Notes: generated by a model from the sequence alone, not told the origin. A DNA stretch of 64,000 nt from Stackebrandtia nassauensis DSM 44728 (GCF_000024545.1 NC_013947.1:3100001-3164000), one strand, 5' to 3'; counted from the first letter of the stretch, positions 53,144 through 61,527 are shown. Numbers and translations: made by a program.

Positions 53144-53488
53144 ATGGTCAGTGGAAACGCGATTCGCGGCACCAGGGTCGGTGGACGGCCTGCCGGCTGC
53201 CCCGAGCACGGTGAGCCCGTGCCCCGTCAGTTCGTCGACTACTGGTGCGTCAACGGCCACCACACCCGGCCGTCGTTCTCGTTGCGCGCCGACATCCCCG
53301 AAACCTGGGAGTGCCGCCGCTGCGGCCTTCCGGCCGGTACCGACCGGGAATCCCCACCCGAGCCGCCCACCTCGCGGCCCTTCAAGACCCATCTGGCGTA
53401 CGTCATGGAACGCCGCAGCCCCGAAGACGGCGAGGCACTGCTCGCCGAGGCTTTGGCGAGCCTGCGCGCCTCCCGCGGCGAGACCTGA
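53144..53488 (+). CDS. rbpA: RNA polymerase-binding protein RbpA
   Basis: 114 residues. An actinobacteria-specific activator that binds principal sigma factor and the RNA polymerase core and stabilises the open complex. The zinc core has paired cysteines CPEH...WCVNGHHT and WECRRCG, and the sigma-interaction tail is KTHLAYVMERRSPEDGEALLAEAL. AAGGAG lies about 11 nt before ATG 53144. The 209-nt region upstream contains no gene; TTACTG and TAGGTA (52965-52970, 52988-52993) are a possible promoter. Confidence 0.96.
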   Translation: MVSGNAIRGTRVGGRPAGCPEHGEPVPRQFVDYWCVNGHHTRPSFSLRADIPETWECRRCGLPAGTDRESPPEPPTSRPFKTHLAYVMERRSPEDGEALLAEALASLRASRGET

Positions 53489-53535
53489 ACCAGGTCCGCG
53501 ACCGACGCCGTCGGGCGGCGGCTCGCCCGGACCGG

Positions 53536-53961
53536 TCAATCGCGGCCCCGCCGCCCCCGCCACCATCCGGCCAGTGTCACCACGCCGGTGGCGCCCAGCA
53601 CCGTCACCAGCAGCCAGCCGAGGTTGCTCCCGTAGGACTGCGGCAGCGCCGTCGGGTTCGACACCACCGGATACCGGATCAGCAGCGGCAGGGCCAGCAA
53701 CGCGAGCGTGCCCGCCACCAGCAACCCGCCGGTCGTGAACTGACGGACGGGTCGCGGCAGCGGCCGCAGCGCCCGCCAGGCCAGCGCGCCCGCGAGCAGC
53801 GACAGTGGCGCCAGCAGTCCGTCGTGGACCGCCACCGCCATGCCCAGCCACACCGCCAGCCCGGTGAGATCGGCGGGGGACTGCTCCGCGAGCAGGCCCG
53901 CCGCGCCCCACGCGGCGAAGCCGACCCCGGTCACGATCAACACGACCCGTACGAACCTCAT
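53536..53961 (-). CDS. Small four-helix membrane protein linked to the molybdo-oxidoreductase
   Basis: 141 residues with about four hydrophobic segments starting MRFVRVVLIVTGVGFAAWGA. I do not recognise a named family. The ATG at 53961 overlaps the stop of the upstream oxidoreductase (ATGA), so the two are translationally coupled and the proteins may interact in the membrane. No heme-ligand histidine pair is obvious (one His in the VAVHDGLLAP segment). Confidence 0.75.
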   Translation of the reverse strand: MRFVRVVLIVTGVGFAAWGAAGLLAEQSPADLTGLAVWLGMAVAVHDGLLAPLSLLAGALAWRALRPLPRPVRQFTTGGLLVAGTLALLALPLLIRYPVVSNPTALPQSYGSNLGWLLVTVLGATGVVTLAGWWRGRRGRD

Positions 53962-55145
53962 GACAGCACCTCTATCGTCGCGACCCACTTGGTCTGCAGG
54001 ACACCGGGCCGGGCGGGCGCGATGAGACGGGCCGGGTATCCGTGATCGATGTGGAGGGTCTCGCCGTCCAACCGCAGCGCCAGCAGCGTCGCCGCGTCCT
54101 GGGCGAACTCCGGGCCCATCCGTGAGGTCCGGTAGTGGCCGTCGGTCTCCAGGGACGCCACCTCGACGTCCGCGTCGGGCGGCGCCCCGGCCCGCTTCAA
54201 CAGGTCGCGCAGCCGGACACCGCCCCAGCGCGCGTTCTGGCTCCAGCCCTCGACGCAGGCGATCGGCAGTTCCACCTCGTGCTGCGGCAGGGCGTTGAGT
54301 TCGTCGAGGCTCAGCGAGTACGTCCTCGGGCCGCGCACCGTCAACCGGTAACCGGCGTCGGTCGCGGTCTCGGTGACGTTCGCCTGGGCGGCGGTCCGGT
54401 TGACCGGCAGCCCCTGCGGACCGACACCCGGTTTGCGGGGCGCCAGCAGCGCCAGCCCGCCCAGCGGCGTGAAACTCTGGCCGACGGTGGTGACGGTGAC
54501 CGCGACGGTCGCGGCGGCCACGGTGGCGAAGAAGCCGCGCCGCGACCAACCGGAGGCCGGGGTCGGTTCGGGATCCTTGGGTTTGCGCCAGTTGCCGCGC
54601 AGCAGCGGCAGCTTCACCGCGATGTGGATCAGCAGCGACCCCAGGATCACCAGCGACAGCCAGAAGTGGACGGTGCGGAACGAGAACGACCACGGGTACC
54701 ACTTGACGGTGTTGGCGAAGCCCAGGAACAGTTGCAGCAGCGACGTCGCCACCAGCACCGCGATCGACAGCCGTTCCAGGGCGTGCAACGGACTGCGCAC
54801 CACCGGCCAGGTGAACAGTCGCGGGTAGACGGTCCACAGTTTCGCCAGCAGCAGCGGGATCAGGGCGGTTCCGGTGGCGACGTGCAGCCCCTGCGACAGC
54901 CGGTACAGCCACACCGGCCGAACCGGGAACGTCATCCAGCCCAGCGGTTCCTGCAGGAAATGGCTGTACAGCCCGGTCAACAGGCACAGCGCGAAACACG
55001 CCGCGATGAGCCGCCCCAGCACCGTGGCTGTGCGGGGATTGTGCAGGAAGGTGCTGAACGCGCCGTCCCGAAACGGCGACAGCCGATGTCGCCGGACGAC
55101 GGTGGCCGCCCGGGCGACCCGCTTGCTCGAAACCATGTCGGCCAT
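53958..55145 (-). CDS. Cytochrome b-like membrane domain fused to a sulfite-oxidase-type molybdopterin domain
   Basis: 395 residues. The N-terminal part (about 35-185) has four or five helices with histidines (YSHFL, LHVATGT, FRTVHFWLSLVILGSLLIHIAVK) like di-heme cytochrome b. A twin-arginine-like WSRRGFFATVAAA starts the last helix (about 200). The external domain resembles the Mo-cofactor domain of sulfite oxidase/MsrP, with cysteine ligand LPIACVEGWS and RWGGVRLRDLL. It probably passes electrons between quinones and an oxidised substrate such as methionine sulfoxide. Start ATG 55145 or 55136. Confidence 0.82.
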   Translation of the reverse strand: MADMVSSKRVARAATVVRRHRLSPFRDGAFSTFLHNPRTATVLGRLIAACFALCLLTGLYSHFLQEPLGWMTFPVRPVWLYRLSQGLHVATGTALIPLLLAKLWTVYPRLFTWPVVRSPLHALERLSIAVLVATSLLQLFLGFANTVKWYPWSFSFRTVHFWLSLVILGSLLIHIAVKLPLLRGNWRKPKDPEPTPASGWSRRGFFATVAAATVAVTVTTVGQSFTPLGGLALLAPRKPGVGPQGLPVNRTAAQANVTETATDAGYRLTVRGPRTYSLSLDELNALPQHEVELPIACVEGWSQNARWGGVRLRDLLKRAGAPPDADVEVASLETDGHYRTSRMGPEFAQDAATLLALRLDGETLHIDHGYPARLIAPARPGVLQTKWVATIEVLS

Positions 55146-55213
55146 GACACCACGCTCGTGCTGGCCGAGTCCGGTTTTCGTTCCGGCCGTAAGGCCGCCG
55201 TAATGATCTTGGC

Positions 55214-56818
55214 TCAGTCGCCCAGCAGCCGGGGCACCACCTTGCCGGTGGCGTTTCGCGGCAGCTGCTCCAGGAACCGCACGTCCCGGGGGACGCTGAA
55301 GCGGGCCAGGTGGGTGCGGACGTGGTCGCGCACGGTCTCGGCGTCGAGTTCGTGCCCCTCGGCGACCACGACGTGGGCGACCAGCCGCTGCCCGAACTCC
55401 TCGTCGGCCACGCCCACGACCGCCACCTCGCGCACCTGCGGCAGCCGCGCCAGCAGGTTCTCCACTTCGGAGGGGAACACGTTCTCGCCGCCGGAGATGA
55501 TCATGTCGTCGGCCCGGCCGTCCACATACAGCAGTCCGGATTCGTCGCGGTGCCCCAGATCGCCGGAGTCCATGGTTCCGTCGAAGGTGGAGCGTCTACT
55601 GCCGTCGGTGTAGCCCTCGAACAGCATCTCGTTGCCGACGAAGATGCGCCCGGGCACGCCACGGTCGACCTCGCGACCGTCCTCGTCCAGCAGCAGCACC
55701 GTGGTGCCGTGCGGCGGTCTGCCGGAGGTGTCGGGGTGGGCGCGCAACTCCTCGGGGGTGGCGATGCTGATCCACGACACCTCGGTGGTGCCGTACAGGT
55801 TGTACAGGACGTCGCCGAAGGCGTCCATGAACCGGGTGGCCAGGTCGCCGGGGTAGCTGGAACCGCTGGTGGCCACCACCCGCAGGCTCGCGGTGTCGCA
55901 GCCGTCGCGCACCTCCGGCGGCAGTTCCAGCAGCCGTTGCAGCATGACCGGGACGGCGAACATCGCGGTGCAGTCGTGTTCGGACAGCGTGCGCAGGCTC
56001 GGCTCCGGATCGAAGCGGCGGCGCAGCACGATCGTGGCCCGCATCGCGATGGCCAGTTGCAGGGCCGCGTAACCCCAGGTGTGGAAGATCGGCGCGGCGA
56101 TGTGGATGCGATCGCCGACCTTGAGCGGGATCCTGGACAGCAGCGCCGTCAGCGAGTGCAGCGCCGGTTTGGGGCGCCGGGCTCCCTTGGGGGTGCCGGT
56201 GGTGCCGGAGGTCAGCACGATGGTGCGGCCCGTGGCGGCGGGAGGGGAGTGGCCGCCGGGCTCGGCGGCCTCGGCCAGCGCCCGCAGCCCGTCGGCGCCG
56301 TCACCCTCGGCGGCGATGACGCGCACGCCGTCGGGCAGGTCTGGCAGCGGCAGGAACTCGGTGTCGGCCACCAGAACCGCGATGTCGTGGTCGTCGACGG
56401 CCTGACGCACCTGCTGCGCCGACAATCCGGTGTTGAACAGGACGGCGTCGGCGCCCAGCTTGCCGCAGGCGATCAGGGTCGCGATCATCCCGGTGTGGTT
56501 GCGGCACAACACGGCCACCCGGGGCGGCCCCTCGGGACGACCCTCGGCCAGCACCCGGGCCAGCCGGTCGGTGCGCTCGTCGAGTTCGGCGAAACTGACC
56601 GGTCCGTCCTCGTCGACGACGGCCGTCCACTCCGGGTCGCGGCGCGCCGCCGAGGCGAACTCACCCGCCAGCCCCAGCCCCCAGCGCGCCAAAGTGGACA
56701 CCTGCCGCACCACCCGGTCGGGTCGACCGGGCGTCAGCAGGCCGCGCCGGGCCATGGTGGAACCGATGTGCCAGCCGGTGCCCAGCGCCCGGACGGCACG
56801 TTTCATCGCTGCGGTCAT
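55214..56818 (-). CDS. Fatty-acyl-CoA synthetase (AMP-forming)
   Basis: 534 residues. It activates a carboxylic acid to its CoA ester via acyl-AMP. The ANL motifs are present: ATP loop TSGTTGTPKGARR, YGTTEVSW, SGDLGHRDESG, GRADDMIISGGENVFPSEVE and the terminal catalytic lysine NATGKVVPR. A GAGGAG site is 7 nt before ATG 56818. A TetR-like palindrome lies just upstream, so it is probably derepressed by an acyl-CoA; no regulator gene is adjacent. Confidence 0.92.
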   Translation of the reverse strand: MTAAMKRAVRALGTGWHIGSTMARRGLLTPGRPDRVVRQVSTLARWGLGLAGEFASAARRDPEWTAVVDEDGPVSFAELDERTDRLARVLAEGRPEGPPRVAVLCRNHTGMIATLIACGKLGADAVLFNTGLSAQQVRQAVDDHDIAVLVADTEFLPLPDLPDGVRVIAAEGDGADGLRALAEAAEPGGHSPPAATGRTIVLTSGTTGTPKGARRPKPALHSLTALLSRIPLKVGDRIHIAAPIFHTWGYAALQLAIAMRATIVLRRRFDPEPSLRTLSEHDCTAMFAVPVMLQRLLELPPEVRDGCDTASLRVVATSGSSYPGDLATRFMDAFGDVLYNLYGTTEVSWISIATPEELRAHPDTSGRPPHGTTVLLLDEDGREVDRGVPGRIFVGNEMLFEGYTDGSRRSTFDGTMDSGDLGHRDESGLLYVDGRADDMIISGGENVFPSEVENLLARLPQVREVAVVGVADEEFGQRLVAHVVVAEGHELDAETVRDHVRTHLARFSVPRDVRFLEQLPRNATGKVVPRLLGD

Positions 56819-56852
56819 AGTGGACTCCTCGGGGCGGCGACGAGCTCGTCCA

Positions 56853-56874
56853 TACCTTACCAGCGAGTAAGGTA
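56853..56874. promoter_or_regulatory. TetR-like operator upstream of the acyl-CoA synthetase gene
   Basis: TACCTTAC (56853-56860) and GTAAGGTA (56867-56874) are perfect 8-bp inverted arms with a 6-nt centre, 35 nt before the start codon. This symmetry is typical of TetR-family repressors of fatty-acid genes. Confidence 0.7.
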
Positions 56875-56975
56875 GCGCGCCAGCGCCGCAACTCCCGTCA
56901 CTTCGCGACCCGACCCTCGGCCACGGCGAGGACAGGTCGGGTAAATTCCGGATCCCGACCCGACCCGGAGGCTTG

Positions 56976-57836
56976 ATGCTCGACGACCTGTTCGACCCGC
57001 TGGACGCCGAGGTGTACGCGCACATCCGCGACATCGACGACGGTCGCGCCCTCGGTGTCCGCGAGACGACCCCGGTCATCCTCGTGTCGGTCATCAAGCT
57101 GTTCATCGCCTGGGAGTTTCGCTGCCGGGTCGCCGAGGGCACGATCGACCCGGCCACCCCCATCAGGGTCACCGCCGCCGACCGGCTGGGCGGTACCGGC
57201 ACCGCCGGTTTCCGCCACGACGCCCATATCGCCGTCGGTGACCTGGCCGGGCTCATGATGGAGGTCTCCGACAACACCGCCGCCGACGTCGTCGTCAGGC
57301 ACATGGGGGCGGGCGGCCTTCGCAGTCTGCCCGCCCGGCTGGGACTGACCGGCACCAGACTGATCGGCTCACCCCGCGCCATCCTGGAGGAGTTGGCCCG
57401 CGACCTCGACGTCAACGACCTGGAGGCACTGGCCCCGGTGCTGGCCAGCGGCTCGGTCTCGACCGCGGAACTGCGCGGAACCAGCGTGTGGGATCCGCAG
57501 CGCACGAACGCCTCCACGCCCGTCGACCTGACCCGGTTCCTGGAACACGTCTGGAACGGTCCGCCCGAGGTGGCCCGCGACGTGCGGGGTTGGATGCGGC
57601 GCCAGCTCACCGGACGGCTGGCCCGGCTGGCACCCAGCGAGGTCGTCGCGCACGGCCGCTCCGGCTCGCTGCCCGGCTGGCTCAACGAGGTGGCCGTATG
57701 GGAATGGCCGGACGGCCGCCGCCACGCCATCGCCGTGTTCGTGCGCACCAGCCGCCCCAACTTCCGCGAGGTGGAACGGGCCATGAGCCTGGCCGCGCTG
57801 CGACTCACCGAGAAGCTCAGCGCCGGAAACGCCTGA
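56976..57836 (+). CDS. Cytoplasmic class A beta-lactamase-fold protein
   Basis: 286 residues. The serine hydrolase motifs S-x-x-K (SVIK in VSVIKLFIAWEF) and SDN (EVSDNTAAD) are present. The third motif K-T-G is replaced by R-S-G (GRSGSLPG). There is no signal peptide, so it is unlikely to be a secreted resistance enzyme. It may be an esterase or a degenerate beta-lactamase. The ATG 56976 is 4 nt after GGAGG, a short spacing. It is divergent from the acyl-CoA synthetase gene. Confidence 0.8.
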   Translation: MLDDLFDPLDAEVYAHIRDIDDGRALGVRETTPVILVSVIKLFIAWEFRCRVAEGTIDPATPIRVTAADRLGGTGTAGFRHDAHIAVGDLAGLMMEVSDNTAADVVVRHMGAGGLRSLPARLGLTGTRLIGSPRAILEELARDLDVNDLEALAPVLASGSVSTAELRGTSVWDPQRTNASTPVDLTRFLEHVWNGPPEVARDVRGWMRRQLTGRLARLAPSEVVAHGRSGSLPGWLNEVAVWEWPDGRRHAIAVFVRTSRPNFREVERAMSLAALRLTEKLSAGNA

Positions 57837-57949
57837 GCGCGCCCACAAGCGCGGCGTACCCGGCCGCGATCACGATGCCGCGACCATGGCTGCGACGCCT
57901 CGGTCACAAGCAAGAGCGCGCGAGCGTCGGTACGGCGGCCCGGCTACGT

Positions 57950-58258
57950 TCAGTACAGCGCCGACCACGGGCGCGGCGGCTCGGCCTCGTCGGTGTCGGC
58001 CGCGCGCCGCACCAGCGTCCGCATCCGCTGATAGCGCCGCAGCAACTCCGGTGCCTCCCGCATCAGTACGTGACCCGCCGCCGTCAATGACACCTGCCCA
58101 CCACCGCGATCGAACAGCTGCGCACCCAGTTCCCGCTCCAGCCGCCGGATGCGCTGGCTCAACGGCGGTTGCTCCATGCCCAGCCGTTCGGCGGCACGAC
58201 TGAAGTGACGTTCTTCACCAACGACGACGAAACACTCCAGGTGCCGCAACATGTCCAC
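57950..58258 (-). CDS. Truncated LysR-family regulator (DNA-binding domain only)
   Basis: About 102 residues. The winged helix-turn-helix (LECFVVVGEERHFSRAAERLGMEQPPLSQRIRRLERELG) and the linker helix are intact. The effector-binding domain of about 200 residues is missing, and the frame ends ADTDEAEPPRPWSALY. Only 113 bp separate it from the previous gene, too little for a lost domain. GTG 58258 or ATG 58252 can start it. A large inverted repeat lies between it and the divergent hydrolase genes, as for an intact LysR pair, so the fragment may still bind DNA. Confidence 0.72.
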   Translation of the reverse strand: MDMLRHLECFVVVGEERHFSRAAERLGMEQPPLSQRIRRLERELGAQLFDRGGGQVSLTAAGHVLMREAPELLRRYQRMRTLVRRAADTDEAEPPRPWSALY

Positions 58259-58267
58259 GCGGCGACG

Positions 58268-58305
58268 ATATCAATCCGGTAATCGCCGGATATTACCGTT
58301 GATAT
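58268..58305. promoter_or_regulatory. Compound inverted repeat between LysR fragment and MBL genes
   Basis: ATATCAA-CGGTAAT (58268-58283, with a 2-nt insert) is mirrored by ATTACCG-TTGATAT (58292-58305). Two 7-bp half-sites per arm and an 8-nt centre suit a LysR-type tetramer. Confidence 0.65.
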
Positions 58306-58342
58306 TGGACACAGCGCCCGGTCGCGGGCTTTACTGTCGCCC

Positions 58343-59299
58343 ATGACCGACAGAAACCATCGATCCTTCGCGCTCAGCCGCCGCAGCCTGGTGAAATGGG
58401 GTGGCGCCGCGGCACTGGCCGCCTCGATCCCCGTCACCATCGCCGCCGCCACGGCCGGAGCCGAACCGACCGGGAAGAGCGTGCGACTGCGCTGGCTGGG
58501 CACCAACTCCTGGGAGTTCACCACCGAGGAGACCACCGTCCTCATCGACCCGTGGGTGAGCCGCTTTCCCACCGGCGCCTACACCGAGGCGGGCGCCAAC
58601 CCGGAGACGAAAATCGAGGTCCATGAGGACGTCATCGACGAGCACCTCCCCAAAGCCGACACCATCCTCGTCACCCACGGCCACTGGGACCACATCGCCG
58701 ACGTCCCGTACATCGCGAAGAAGACCGGCGCCACCGTCATCGGCACCGAGACCCACCTGAACCTGTTGCGCGCCATGGACGCCCCCGAGGAACAGCTCGG
58801 ACAGGTCGTCGGCGGCGAGTTCTACCAGTTCAAGGGCTGCACGGTGGAGGTGTTCAAGTCCACGCACTCGGCCAAGGGTGACCACAAGAAGATCGAGTTC
58901 GCGGGGACACGCACCTCGGTTCCCAAGCGGCCCATGAAGATCAAGCACCTCGTCGAGGGCGGCAGCCTCACCTACCTGCTCGACTTCGGCGGCGTCTCCT
59001 TCTTCAACGCCGGTTCGGCCAACTTCCACCAGCACCAGACTGAGGGACTCACACCCACCGTCCTGTTCATACAGCCCGGCGGCGGCCACACCCCCGACTA
59101 CGTCGAACGGCTGCTGAAGGCCACCGGCTACCCGCGCTACGTGGTGCCGACCCACTGGGACGACTTCGACAAACCCCTCACCGAACCGGCCGTGCCCGGC
59201 GGTGACATCGAGACGCTGCAGAAGCGGGTAGCCAAGGCCAGCCCCGATTCCGAGTTCGTCCGCATCGACCACCTGGAGCACCATGACTTCCAAAGCTGA
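58343..59299 (+). CDS. Tat-exported metallo-beta-lactamase-fold hydrolase
   Basis: 318 residues. A twin-arginine signal (LSRRSLVKWGGAAALAASI) precedes an MBL fold of the UlaG-like group: LRWLGTNSWEFTTEETTVLIDPW, metal motif VTHGHWDHIAD (H-x-H-x-D-H), and further ligands at STHSAKGDH and PTHWDDF. The substrate is unknown. ATG 58343 closely follows TACTGT, and no ribosome site is seen, so it may be leaderless. The last 17 nt overlap the next gene, which is its paralogue without a signal. Confidence 0.85.
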   Translation: MTDRNHRSFALSRRSLVKWGGAAALAASIPVTIAAATAGAEPTGKSVRLRWLGTNSWEFTTEETTVLIDPWVSRFPTGAYTEAGANPETKIEVHEDVIDEHLPKADTILVTHGHWDHIADVPYIAKKTGATVIGTETHLNLLRAMDAPEEQLGQVVGGEFYQFKGCTVEVFKSTHSAKGDHKKIEFAGTRTSVPKRPMKIKHLVEGGSLTYLLDFGGVSFFNAGSANFHQHQTEGLTPTVLFIQPGGGHTPDYVERLLKATGYPRYVVPTHWDDFDKPLTEPAVPGGDIETLQKRVAKASPDSEFVRIDHLEHHDFQS

Positions 59300-60110
59300 G
59301 ATCACCGTTAGCTGGCTGGGCACCAACGCCTGGGAGGTGATCTCGGGTGGCAAGACCATCCTGGTCGATCCCTGGGTGTCGCGCTTCCCGACCGAGGGCA
59401 AGGACGGCAAGTTCAACCCGAACACGCCGCTGTCCGTTGACGAGAAGGCGGTGGACGAGCACATCAACGGGGCCGACACCGTCCTGATCACGCACAGCCA
59501 CTACGACCACATGGGGGACGTGCCGTACATCGCGAAGCAGACCGAGGCCACCGTCCTGGGTACCGAGACGCACCTGAACCTGTTGCGCGCCATGGACACT
59601 CCCGAAGAGCAGCTCGCGCAGGTCGGTGGGGGAGAGCTGTACCAGTTCGACGGTTACACCATCGAGGTCTTCGCCTCCACCCACAGCGTCGCCGGGAAAC
59701 ACAAGACCCAGCTGTTCGGCGGCACCCTGACCGAGGTCCCCAAGCGCCCCACCAAGGTCAAGCACCTCCTGGAGGGAGGCAGTCTGTCCTATCTGGTCAC
59801 GTTCGGGAAGACCTCGCTGTTCTTCGTCGCCACCCCGGGTTTCCACGAACGCGAGATCGCGGGGATCCGGCCCACCGTCCTGTTCATGCAGGGCACCACC
59901 CCGAACTACCCGCGCTACGAGAAGCGGATGTTCGAGGCCACCGGGTACCCGCCCTATGTGATCCCCACCCACTGGGACGACTTCGCGGCGCCGCTGAAGG
60001 AACCGGCGATCGACGAGTACGGCGCGGCGAAACTGCGCGAGAAGGTCGCCGAGGTCAGTCCGTCGTCGAAGTTCATTCAGCTGGACCACCTGGAGTCCCA
60101 CACGTTCTGA
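59283..60110 (+). CDS. Cytoplasmic metallo-beta-lactamase-fold hydrolase (paralogue)
   Basis: 275 residues, closely similar to the upstream protein (ETHLNLLRAMD and PTHWDDF are shared) but starting straight at ITVSWLGTNAWEVISGGKTI with no signal. The metal motif is ITHSHYDHMGD. The tandem pair would place one enzyme outside and one inside the cell. It starts inside the upstream gene and overlaps it by 17 nt. The 3' end overlaps the convergent MerR gene by 38 bp. Confidence 0.86.
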   Translation: MTSKAEITVSWLGTNAWEVISGGKTILVDPWVSRFPTEGKDGKFNPNTPLSVDEKAVDEHINGADTVLITHSHYDHMGDVPYIAKQTEATVLGTETHLNLLRAMDTPEEQLAQVGGGELYQFDGYTIEVFASTHSVAGKHKTQLFGGTLTEVPKRPTKVKHLLEGGSLSYLVTFGKTSLFFVATPGFHEREIAGIRPTVLFMQGTTPNYPRYEKRMFEATGYPPYVIPTHWDDFAAPLKEPAIDEYGAAKLREKVAEVSPSSKFIQLDHLESHTF

Positions 60111-60921
60111 CGATGGGCGCCTGCAATTCGGCCACCTGTTCGGCGGTGTCGGTCGAGGAGCCGAAGCTGATCTGACGGGCCAGGCCGTCGAAGCGGTAGC
60201 CGTGCGTGTCCACCCACCGCACCAGCTGCTGGCTGATGGCCAGGAAACCGTTGCCCAGGCCGGGAAACAGGACGGTGGCCGCGGTCTCGACGGGCGGCAG
60301 GGTCGTGACGTCGAAGTCCTCGGCCGCCGTTCCGGTGGCCACCGGCAGACCCGCGTGCACGATGATCTGCTCGCCGAGCTGGTCCGGGGTCTCGAAGTAC
60401 ACGGTGTCGGGGCCGGTGGCCGACACCCCGGCGGCGGCCAGCCGGGCTCTCAGCTGATCGAACAGCCCGTCCACGACCGGTCCGATGTGGTGCGGGCTGA
60501 AGCTGTCGGCCGGGGCGGACAGTTCGGCGAGGTCGACGGCGGGCAGCTTTTTGACGATGATGTCCTCGTCCGGCATGGAGTCCTCTTTCTCGATGGAGTG
60601 GAGTCTCGCCTCGACCTGGAGCAGCCCCGAGCGCGCCGTGGCGATGGTCTCCTCCAGTTCGGTGCGCCGCAGCCGCAGCATCGCCCGCAGCTCCGCGACG
60701 GTGATGTCCTCGTCGAGGATCGAACCCACCTGCCGCAACGTGAACCCCAGATCCTTCAGGGCCACCAGCCGGTTGAGGCGCGACAACTGTTCGGCCCGGT
60801 AGTACCGGTAGCCGGTGGACCGGTCCACGTGAGCGGGGCTCAGCAGCCCGATGGCGTCGTAGTGCCTGAGCATCCGGACCGAAACCCGGCCGTGCCTGGC
60901 GAAATCTCCGATGGTGAACAT
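60073..60921 (-). CDS. MerR-family regulator with GyrI-like effector domain
   Basis: 282 residues. N-terminal MerR winged helix (MFTIGDFARHGRVSVRMLRHYDAIGLLSP) and dimerisation coil, then a GyrI/BmrR-like ligand-binding domain (about 120-275, ending in KLPAVDLAEL ... QAPIV). Such proteins sense small hydrophobic or cationic compounds and untwist promoters with 19-bp spacers. The start ATG 60921 is 10 nt downstream of a -10 box and has no ribosome site. It is divergent from the GNAT gene and shares its promoter. Confidence 0.9.
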   Translation of the reverse strand: MFTIGDFARHGRVSVRMLRHYDAIGLLSPAHVDRSTGYRYYRAEQLSRLNRLVALKDLGFTLRQVGSILDEDITVAELRAMLRLRRTELEETIATARSGLLQVEARLHSIEKEDSMPDEDIIVKKLPAVDLAELSAPADSFSPHHIGPVVDGLFDQLRARLAAAGVSATGPDTVYFETPDQLGEQIIVHAGLPVATGTAAEDFDVTTLPPVETAATVLFPGLGNGFLAISQQLVRWVDTHGYRFDGLARQISFGSSTDTAEQVAELQAPIVRTCGTPGGPAE

Positions 60922-60931
60922 GATGGACTCG

Positions 60932-60966
60932 AGTATTGACCCTGACATCGTGGGAGAGTCAATACT
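60932..60966. promoter_or_regulatory. Symmetric divergent MerR-type promoter/operator
   Basis: AGTATTGAC (60932-60940) and GTCAATACT (60958-60966) are perfect arms. They create TTGACC-19-AATACT on the plus strand (60936-60941, 60961-60966) and TTGACT-19-AATACT on the minus strand (60962-60957, 60937-60932). The 19-bp spacer is the mark of MerR activation, and here it is present in both directions. Confidence 0.85.
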
Positions 60967-60972
60967 TGGGGC

Positions 60973-61527
60973 ATGTGTGCGAACCCACCCGTCACCCTCA
61001 CCGCCGACGCCGTCGCGACCACCCCGGCGCTGCTGTTGCGGCCCTGGCATCCCGCGGATGCCGCCGCGCTGGCCACGGCCCACGACGACCCCGACATGCG
61101 CCGCACCCTGATGTTCCCGTTGGACGGGATTGCCGAAGCCCGCGACTGGATCGGTCGGCAGGTCGAATCCTGGAACGCTGGAACCCGCCACAGCTTCGCC
61201 GTCCTGGGCGCCGACGACGAGCGGATACTGGGCCACGTCGTGGTCAAGATGGTCAGCGACTTCGATCCGGCCGCCGTCGAGGTCGGCTACTGGACCGTCA
61301 CCGCCGCCCGGGGACTGGGCGTCGCTCCCCGTGCCGTCGCCACCGTCACCCCGTGGATATTCGCCGAGTGGGACCGGGTCAAACGCGTCGATCTGCTTCA
61401 CGCCGTGGACAATCCGGCCTCGTGCCGGGTGGCCGACAAGAGCGGCTTCCGGCTCGAGGCGGAGCTTCCGCCGCGTCCGCCGGAGTACCCGGGCCCCGGC
61501 CACCGGCACGTCCGCGACCGCGACTAG
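60973..61527 (+). CDS. GNAT-family N-acetyltransferase (RimJ/RimL type)
   Basis: 184 residues. It acetylates an amine with acetyl-CoA. The RimJ-like fold has LLLRPWHPADAAAL, EVGYWTVTAARGLGVAPRAV (acetyl-CoA loop) and VDNPASCRVADKSGFRLEAE. The ATG is 6 nt after the -10 box AATACT, so the mRNA should be leaderless. The divergent MerR gene is the likely regulator, suggesting that the substrate is a toxic amine sensed by that protein. Confidence 0.87.
   Translation: MCANPPVTLTADAVATTPALLLRPWHPADAAALATAHDDPDMRRTLMFPLDGIAEARDWIGRQVESWNAGTRHSFAVLGADDERILGHVVVKMVSDFDPAAVEVGYWTVTAARGLGVAPRAVATVTPWIFAEWDRVKRVDLLHAVDNPASCRVADKSGFRLEAELPPRPPEYPGPGHRHVRDRD

Noticed and set aside
56976-57836. Interpretation as an antibiotic-resistance beta-lactamase
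   Set aside because: There is no signal peptide, and the K-T-G motif is R-S-G, so a periplasmic or secreted resistance role is not supported.
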